Positions 7,374 to 12,869 of a stretch of 12,869 nucleotides of DNA are shown here, one piece after another; the stretch's first letter is position 1; every line of letters begins with the position of its first letter. A program made the translations under genes and the position numbers. This DNA comes from Pleurotus ostreatus/Saccharomyces cerevisiae fusant (taxonomy: Eukaryota; Opisthokonta): positions 1 to 12,869 of the forward strand of contig JAMQCK010001029.1 of the NCBI GenBank assembly GCA_024196135.1, given 5' to 3'. The notes under the pieces were generated by a model that ran no database searches, was not told the origin of the DNA, and saw only the letters and a program-made list of their open reading frames with translations.

Positions 7374-9470
7374 TCAATGCCCCCGCTGCCTTACCATCCG
7401 CGCGTGCGGGTTCTTGAACGAGGCGGGCGGGCTGGATGGGGTGAGTTCGCTCGTTGAGGTCGTACCGTCGGCCGAGGGGGAGGTGGTACCGTCAGCCGAG
7501 GGAGAGATGGTGTTGTCAGCCGAAGGAGAAGCGGTGTTGTCACCCGAAGGAGAGGCGGTGTTGTCAGCCGAAGGAGAAGCGGTGTTGTCAGCCGAAGGAG
7601 AGGCGGAGCCGTCGCTGGTCGGGAGGGAAGCACCGTCGCTCGTCGGAGAGGAAGCGCCGTCGCTCGTAGGAGAGGAAGCGCCGGGCGAGCTGTCCAGCGT
7701 AGTCGGGGAGCCGCTGGTGGGCAATGAAGCGCCAGGAGATGAGTCCAAGGTGGTGGGAGAAGACCCATCGCTCGTCGGCGACGACGCCCCGCTCCCGCTC
7801 TGATACGAAGTATGCACGCCTTCACCGGAGTGGTGAGAGTGAGAGTGGTGGTGGGAGTAGGGACCGCCGGAGTGGTAGGATGTGTGAACGCCCTCGCCGG
7901 AGTTGTAGGAAGTGTTCACGCCACCCTCATCGCTGGTAGTACCGGGTGCGCTAGTTGGGGAGGAAGCGCCGGGCGAGGAGTCGAGGGTCGTAGGGGAGGT
8001 GCCATCGCTGGTGGGCGACGAGGCGCCAGGCGAGGAATCGATGGTGGTCGGCGCAGACTCGTCGCTCGTCGTCGGCGAGGATGCCCCACTGCCGCTGTGG
8101 TACGACGTGTGCACCCCGCTACCGCCAGACTGGTACGAGGTGTGAATACCACCATCCGGGCCTTGAGTCGGGAAGTCACCGCCCGAGCTCTGCGTTGGGA
8201 AGTCGCCGCCACCGCTCTGCGTAGGCTGGTCCCCGCCCGAACTCTGCGCGCCTCCCAGGCTCGTCGAGTTGTCGCCAGCACCACCCGCAAGCTTCGCGAC
8301 CGGAGGTCCCGGGAAGACGTAGTCGTCGGGGCTGGCGAGGTCGTAGGCCTGCGGGAGGGGGCGTCAGTATGGCAGATCCGAGTGTAGATGATACGAGGGA
8401 TATGAAGAGCAAAGTACGAAACAAGCAAACACTCACATCAACCAAAATCCCTTTATCATCGTCCTTATACGCCCCCGGGAAGGTGACTAACTCGCTCTCG
8501 TCCGGCTTGCCCTCCTCCCTCTTCCGCATTTCGTCATCATCCGCGTCCTCTTCATCACCCCCAGCCACCTTAATCTGCGCGCACGACTCATAGAACTCCG
8601 CCCCGCCCTTGTTGATGGCGTTGTGCAGCGCGATGATCTCGTGGCGGAGGAGGTAGGCGCCGGGTGCGAGGGAAGGGGGCAGATTGAGCTTGGCGGGGAG
8701 GCCCTGCACTGCATGCAGGAATTAGCAAGCGCATAGGGTCACAAAAAGTGGAGGTTTACTCACTCAAATCCTGATGCACCCACGTGCCATCCTCCCGCAT
8801 CCCCTGCTCGTCAATCTTGAACCATTGCGCGTCCTTCGCGTCCCAGGAGTCGCATGCCGAGCCGGGGCAGGCGGCGAGGTAGGTGAGGAGAGGGCCGCTA
8901 GGACGATTCGCGTCAGCACTTCATCCCCGCGACACGATGGAGGTTGGGTCCACGCCATCAAGTGCGGCCGTGGAGGATCTGGGTTATAGCTTCGAGCAAC
9001 AAGATGACACTCACACCTCATGCGGCCACTTCTGCCCCCCGCCTCCCACCCACTGCACCTCGATTTCGCTCCCCGGCTTCGCGTCCGCATATTGAGAGGT
9101 TGCCTTCGCCCCCGGGCCGCAGAGGATGTCCGGGTTCGACGCGCCCTTGACGGGGTCGATGGTATTGACGGCGCGGATGGCGTATTTGGCGCCTGAGAGA
9201 AGGTTAGCAACGTCGTCCGAGACACCCAGTTGATTTGACAGGGGAGAGGGGAGGATACAGAGTACAGTAGGAGGAGATGGGAGAGGTAGATTGACACGAT
9301 GACAAGAAAATCTAAAGGGAAACACACTCACCAGCCTCGCCATCCGCCACATTCGGCCCCTTGTGTTCCTCGCCGTCAATGGTGATGCTGGAGACGTAGC
9401 CGTGTGCGGCAACGCTGGGGATGAGCGCCGCGGCGAGGCTGAGGAGGGCGCCGTGGGCGACGGTCTTCAT
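7374..9470 (-). CDS. AA9 lytic polysaccharide monooxygenase with long disordered tail (gene B)
   Basis: Complete gene, exons 9470-9332, 9192-9015, 8897-8764, 8708-8437 and 8348-7374; introns of 139, 117, 55 and 88 bases all start GT and end AG, and the spliced frame is 565 residues. A 22-residue signal peptide ends ...PSVAA before HGYV, so mature His1 (residue 23) can form the copper histidine brace with His104 (WPHEVGP); Tyr190 is the axial Tyr. Cys71/Cys193 and Cys116/Cys121 fit the usual disulfides. Also seen: WFKI (131-134), LP-x5-G-AYLLRHEIIALH (160-179) and GAEFY, where Glu188 replaces the common Gln. An acidic insertion precedes FPGAY. The core ends at PGPP (254-257). These secreted enzymes cleave cellulose or hemicellulose oxidatively. 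Glucan target and regioselectivity cannot be read from sequence. Confidence 0.95.
7377..8300 (-). repeat. Repeat-coding low-complexity tail of gene B
   Basis: About 300 residues after the AA9 core, rich in Ser, Thr, Pro, Gly, Asp and His, with no CBM1 and no GPI-type hydrophobic end. Order: SGGDFPTQ-type repeats; HTSYxSG repeats (five clear copies plus one NTSYNSG); a His cluster SHHHSHSHHSG encoded near 7835-7860; about 19-residue units like ASSPTSDG...TLDSSPG; then six octapeptides of the type ASPSADNT (about 7460-7605). The protein ends KNPHARMVRQRGH. Such tails are expected to be disordered and O-glycosylated. The long plus-strand frames over this exon are by-products of the repeats. Confidence 0.85.
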
Positions 9471-9625
9471 GGCGTTTGACGTCGAAATGAGGAGTGGACC
9501 GTTGATAGAAGGATGGACTGTGAAGGATAGTCAATGAAAGGAAAGGATAAATATATGCTACGCCGAGCTGCTTTGAGAAGAAAACGAGAAAACTGATGAG
9601 GCTCACCTTTGAGGAAGGTCGTCCT

Positions 9626-9631
9626 CTTATA
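9626..9631 (-). promoter_or_regulatory. Putative TATA box of gene B, TATAAG
   Basis: TATAAGAGG on the minus strand, about 155 bases before the ATG at 9470. Between them GTGAGC (from 9606) and CACAG (ending 9518) could bound an 89-base leader intron; that is a guess. Confidence 0.35.
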
Positions 9632-9959
9632 CCTGTCCTTTGCGTACGCGCTGAGCTGTCACTCTGGAGCCTCACTTGCGACAGAGTCCATAACGACGGT
9701 TGGAGGGTGGGCGCTCGCTCGGTAGAGGGAACCGAGACGGCCGGCGCGCTGAGGTGAACGCCGGTCTGCATGCGAAGGTGACGCCTGAGCGGAGCCTTCC
9801 TATTGTTGGCCAAAAGTGAACCCAGATTGATGGTCGGGAGTGATAGATGCTGTACTTGACGATGAAGCGCGCGCCCATAATCGTCGAATAGCCAGCTCGA
9901 CGGAAGGAGATGTAGTATTGACAGGACGTTCTTGTTCTAAGAGACTGCACGCAGGTATA

Positions 9960-10665
9960 TCATGCTAGATCCAGGGTGACGCACTGGATGTTGTTCTCAG
10001 CCTGGCTGTCACTGCATCTTGTCAGTTCGCGCGCATAGAGGTACAACGGGAACAGATGTACCTCATCTCCGCCTCGCCAATGCAGCAAGAAATCAGCAAG
10101 GACGGGAGGGAGGAGAGGAAGAAGTAGAGCGAGGAAAGACGATGCGAGACATATGAGAGCGATTAGCCGCGACGGGACGTTCGAAGTAAGCGCCCGAAGA
10201 GTGAAGAACGTCACAAAAGGAGCGCTCGCACCACTAGTGGAAGTCTTAATGGACAAGGCTTCGTAGCGTCCATGACTTGGCGAGGATACTGACTTGACCT
10301 GCTGGCTGAACTTCACTCGTGACGTGCAATTTGGAGGTGGGATCGGGATTCGGCGCACGCGTCGCCGGCTGATATTACAGAATGCATAGAGTATGTACCG
10401 TGGGTCGTAAGTAAGTGGTTTCGAGGCCAACCGGAAGTGTGTGGTCTTCGAGGTCGAGTACGAAGCGGAACCCGAGCGCATAGGCGGTACCGGTGCTGAG
10501 CGTGGTAGCGAACGGTTTTGCGAGGATTGTTGACACGATAGAGCATGACTGGGCTTTATACAGGTGTGTACCGCCTGTTACCCTGGTCAGAACTTCGCAA
10601 GCTGGAGCAGACGCTCGCACGCACCTTCATCTTGCCCAACTGCCAAGTCCCAGAGAACCACCTCC
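9960..10665 (-). other. Unresolved region, possible small minus-strand gene
   Basis: A minus-strand TATAAA (10560-10555) precedes several open frames. One is 173 residues (10481-9960) with a hydrophobic stretch; another (about 10610-10375) has a protein-like piece GTAYALGFRFVLDLEDHTLP. A textbook intron end (CTGAC 11 bases before GCAG) occurs near 10015. I could not join these into one convincing model, and no family is recognised. It may be a diverged gene, an RNA, or only the 3' flank of the next gene. Confidence 0.2.
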
Positions 10666-11039
10666 TCAGACAGGAATCATGTTCTCGCCCCATGTTCTCA
10701 CTGCAAAGATACCGGCCAAGAAGACTGTGACGCCCGTCAAGATGCTCAAGTTGCCCGCAATCTTCTCCGGGGAGGTGATCTGGCACAGCGTAAGTCCTTG
10801 GTCCTTCTCTAAAAGATACATCCCAATTCAAGCGTCCGCAGTACGCAGTCCAAGGAGAGGCCATGCAACTTCTTCCCTTCTCTGCTTCCCGCAGGATCGT
10901 GGGTTGAAATGCAGCCAAAACTTACCTCTTCCCGGATGAAGTTCGTGAACGCGTTACCGTCGTCCGCGGGGCCGCCGGCAGCGGGGAGGCGCCCAATGTA
11001 CGCGGGGCCAGAGTTGGGAGGAGCAGAGCGGCGGGCCAT
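10666..11039 (-). CDS. Small single-span membrane protein, Tom6-like, 75 residues
   Basis: Exons 11039-10926 and 10779-10666, phase-0 intron of 146 bases (GTAAGT...CCAG), total 75 residues. The ATG has an ideal context (CACCATGGCC). The N-terminal half is polar, Pro/Gly/Ala-rich and ends AFTNFIREE; the second exon gives ITSPEKIAGN, one membrane helix (about 49-65) and a short C-terminus RTWGENMIPV. Size, a polar N-terminus, one C-terminal helix, a TSPE-type motif before it and a short polar end with a Pro-Val finish resemble fungal Tom6, a small stabilising subunit of the outer-membrane TOM import complex. This rests on pattern memory, so the name is tentative; another tail-anchored organelle protein is possible. 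Two CACGTG boxes lie 102-122 bases upstream. Confidence 0.7.
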
Positions 11040-11140
11040 GGTGAGGGTAGCGGACAAGGAGAGGTAAGCAAATGAACAGCGACGCCGAGACGGGGTGAGG
11101 AGGGAGACGGACAAAATCGACGAGGATGACGCGCCGGACG

Positions 11141-11160
11141 CACGTGGCATCGACCACGTG
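11141..11160. promoter_or_regulatory. Pair of CACGTG E-boxes
   Basis: CACGTG at 11141-11146 and again at 11155-11160, starts 14 bases apart, upstream of the ATG at 11039. CACGTG is the core bound by fungal bHLH factors such as Cbf1 and Pho4. Two copies in 20 bases is more than expected by chance locally; function is inferred. Confidence 0.4.
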
Positions 11161-12342
11161 GGGTGGATTCACACGGTTGAACTTCTGCTCATTCCCATTC
11201 GCGAGCAGCAGCAGCTCGTACGATTTTACTTCTCAACCAGGAAGTAAGATCCTTTGCCTACAGCATTATGGTAAGACGCAGTGTCGCTAAGCATCCGCAC
11301 GCCTTACAGAAGGGAAGTGGCATAAACATCAAACCTCGCGTGTCGCGGTATGCACAACAACTTCCATCTTCCCGGGCAGCCGCCATCAAGGTAGAGCAGA
11401 CAAGAGTCAGACCTTGCGACAGCGACAACAGAGATTCTCGGTCCTGAACATACACATTCTATGTCACAAGTAACTCACCGTGACAAAACGAAAGGAAATG
11501 AAGCCTAAGTCCCTGGCCGCGCTGTGCCCGCTACCACGGTGATTTCGCTACGGCGTGTGTGTGTGACCGACTATGTTTCGCCTTTGCGGTAGATATAACA
11601 GAAAGAAGGCCGCTCGAAGTCTCGACGGCACAGACGACATAGACCTGATGTCAAAGTGATCAGAAAGATGCAGTGACCTTTGAATGGCTTTTGTTCGGGG
11701 ATCGTCGAGAAGGTCGAGGCGCTCAATTGACCTTCATTCATTACTGTTGTAAGGACCTCGCCGAAGGCTCCCTTCAAACCTACAGCGCTTAGCGCTTTGC
11801 TCCTGTGGCGCCTACTTCATCATGATCTATGCGCTGTCACAGCCTTTGTCTCCACACCCAAACGGCGCTCGGGGAGTGCTCCATCAGAGCGGAGATGAAG
11901 GTCCTATGCACCTTGCAGGGTTGGTGGCATCGACAAGCCTCAGCCACGGTCTTTTGCGCTGGACTTTAAACAAAAAAGACAAGGGGGCGGAAGCAGAACT
12001 TTGACGTGAGTCACGCGAGGATCACGTTATTCCCAAATTAGGAACAATAAAAAGTTGAACAATGGGCTCGGTCCAAGCGCGGAATGGAGTTTTTGCCTCG
12101 TGTAATCGGCAAACAATGGCCGTTTGACACATCTTGGGTCTTCCCATCAGCGCCTATAAAGTCACGACCTGGTGGGAGAAGCTTCTCTTGCCCTCCCGCT
12201 CATTTCCTGACCAGGACCATAGAAGAGTCCGTCGCTGCGCGATTTCGACTGCCCGTTCACGACCACCTGTAGCTTTAATACCACCCCCACACTAGATCCA
12301 CGACCCTCCCCCACCTCCAACAACCCCACACACATCACCAAC
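11161..12342. other. Divergent intergenic region and promoter of AA9 gene C
   Basis: No gene is supported between the minus-strand Tom6-like gene and AA9 gene C. Frames of 60-70 residues (11258-11455, 11571-11777, 11822-12004) lack splice continuity or family motifs. An imperfect palindrome AGCGCTTAGCGCT lies near 11783. The last 200 bases form gene C's core promoter and C-rich leader. Confidence 0.5.
12155..12160 (+). promoter_or_regulatory. TATA box of AA9 gene C, TATAAA
   Basis: CCTATAAAG, a consensus TATA box 188 bases before the ATG at 12343, followed by a C/T-rich leader ending CACCAACATG. A strong TATA suits inducible secreted-enzyme genes, but the inducing signal is not visible. Confidence 0.5.
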
Positions 12343-12857
12343 ATGTTCGCTCTCCGCTCGCTCCTCCCTCTCATCCCCCTCGTCGTGCTCGTCCCGCGCG
12401 CCGCCGCCCACGGCTACATCGCCAGCGTCTCCATCGACGGGAAGGAATACGATGGCCCCTACTTCGGGGAAGGTGCGTCGCATGCCCGTGATCCCCGAGC
12501 CCGCCGCTGACACCGCCCCAGACGGCGACGGCAAGTACCCGATCCGCCCCGTCAACACGATCGACCCGCTCAAGGGCGCGGACAACAAGGACCTCTCGTG
12601 CGGGCCCGGCTCGTACCCCATCAGCGGCGACGAGAGCAAGGTCTACGCAAAGGCCAGCCCGGGCAGCGCGATCGACGTCAACTGGATGAGCGGCGACGGC
12701 CAGGCCTGGCCGCACAACGTCGGCCCCATGCTCACCTACCTCGCCCAGTGCGACGGCGGCGACTGCTCGACGCTCGACGGCAAGGACGCCAAGTGGTTCA
12801 AGATCGAGCAGACCGGCCTCAAGGACGACGGCAGCGGCTGGGTCCAGGAGGAGCTGA
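12343..12857 (+). CDS. AA9 lytic polysaccharide monooxygenase, 5' part (gene C)
   Basis: Partial gene, cut by the right edge. Exons 12343-12472 and 12522-12857, with a 49-base phase-1 intron (GTGCGT...CCCAG). The second exon stops before GTGAGT at 12858, also phase 1, at the same place as gene B's third intron. The 155 visible residues start with a 22-residue signal peptide ending ...PRAAA before HGYI, so His23 is mature His1 of the copper brace; His108 (WPHNVGP) is the second brace ligand. VNTIDPLKGA, LSCGPG, MLTYLAQC and WFKI match gene B closely. Gene C lacks the intron that interrupts gene B at HEV. The axial Tyr, core end and any tail are outside the window. Role is secreted oxidative polysaccharide cleavage, by family. 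Confidence 0.95.
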
Positions 12858-12869
12858 GTGAGTGGCGCC

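Noticed and set aside
7290..7415. Possible extra 39-base intron (GTAAGG...CACAG) at gene B's 3' end that would replace the last six residues
   Set aside because: The donor is good, but the intron would be shorter than any other here and has no branch-point-like sequence; the added residues look non-specific.
7279..7803. Plus-strand frame of 174 residues with VLSAEGEA and PSLVGEEA repeats
   Set aside because: It is the reverse reading of gene B's repeat tail. The minus strand has the AA9 core, signal peptide and splice sites; the plus frame has no promoter or family.
10493..10939. Plus-strand frame of 148 residues
   Set aside because: Antisense to the Tom6-like gene and its intron; the minus-strand model has better start and splice signals.
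1..12869. tRNA, rRNA, CRISPR or bacterial-type operons
   Set aside because: No internal B-box-like GGTTCGA motif, no regular repeat-spacer array and no ribosome-binding-site pattern seen; introns and TATA boxes point to a fungus.

Overview
The window looks like nuclear DNA from a filamentous basidiomycete, probably a wood- or litter-decaying Agaricomycete. It is GC-rich, and its genes are broken by short GT-AG introns (49-174 bases). Three of the six supported genes encode AA9 (formerly GH61) lytic polysaccharide monooxygenases (LPMOs), secreted copper enzymes that cut cellulose and related glucans. All exon boundaries below were read by hand from splice signals and frame continuity, with no transcript data.

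Layout. 1-897 (+): 3' part of an AA9 gene (call it A) whose long C-terminal tail carries nine Lys-Arg sites. 1322-1853 (+): small two-exon gene, 129 residues, unrecognised. 1854-4508: no supported gene, several degenerate repeats. 4509-5573 (+): four-exon acetate transporter of the AceTr (GPR1/FUN34/SatP) family. 5574-7373: no supported gene; holds an inverted, diverged relative of a repeat also found near position 2000. 9470-7374 (-): complete five-exon AA9 gene (B), 565 residues, with a roughly 300-residue disordered, repetitive, His/Ser/Thr-rich tail. 9960-10665: unresolved. 11039-10666 (-): small two-exon single-span protein of 75 residues that resembles the mitochondrial import subunit Tom6. 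12343-12857 (+): start of a third AA9 gene (C), running off the right edge.

How they fit. A, B and C share sequence and intron positions, so they are a local paralogue group. A and B have the same core fold, and each ends in one large exon that begins after an identically placed phase-0 intron. That tail exon has diverged completely: a Kex2-like processing array in A, a low-complexity His/Ser-rich repeat in B. The acetate transporter could take up products of plant polymer decay, but no co-regulation is visible.

The most unusual item is gene A: an LPMO-like domain with non-canonical second-sphere residues (Ser and Asp where His and Gln are usual), fused to what looks like a multi-peptide precursor.
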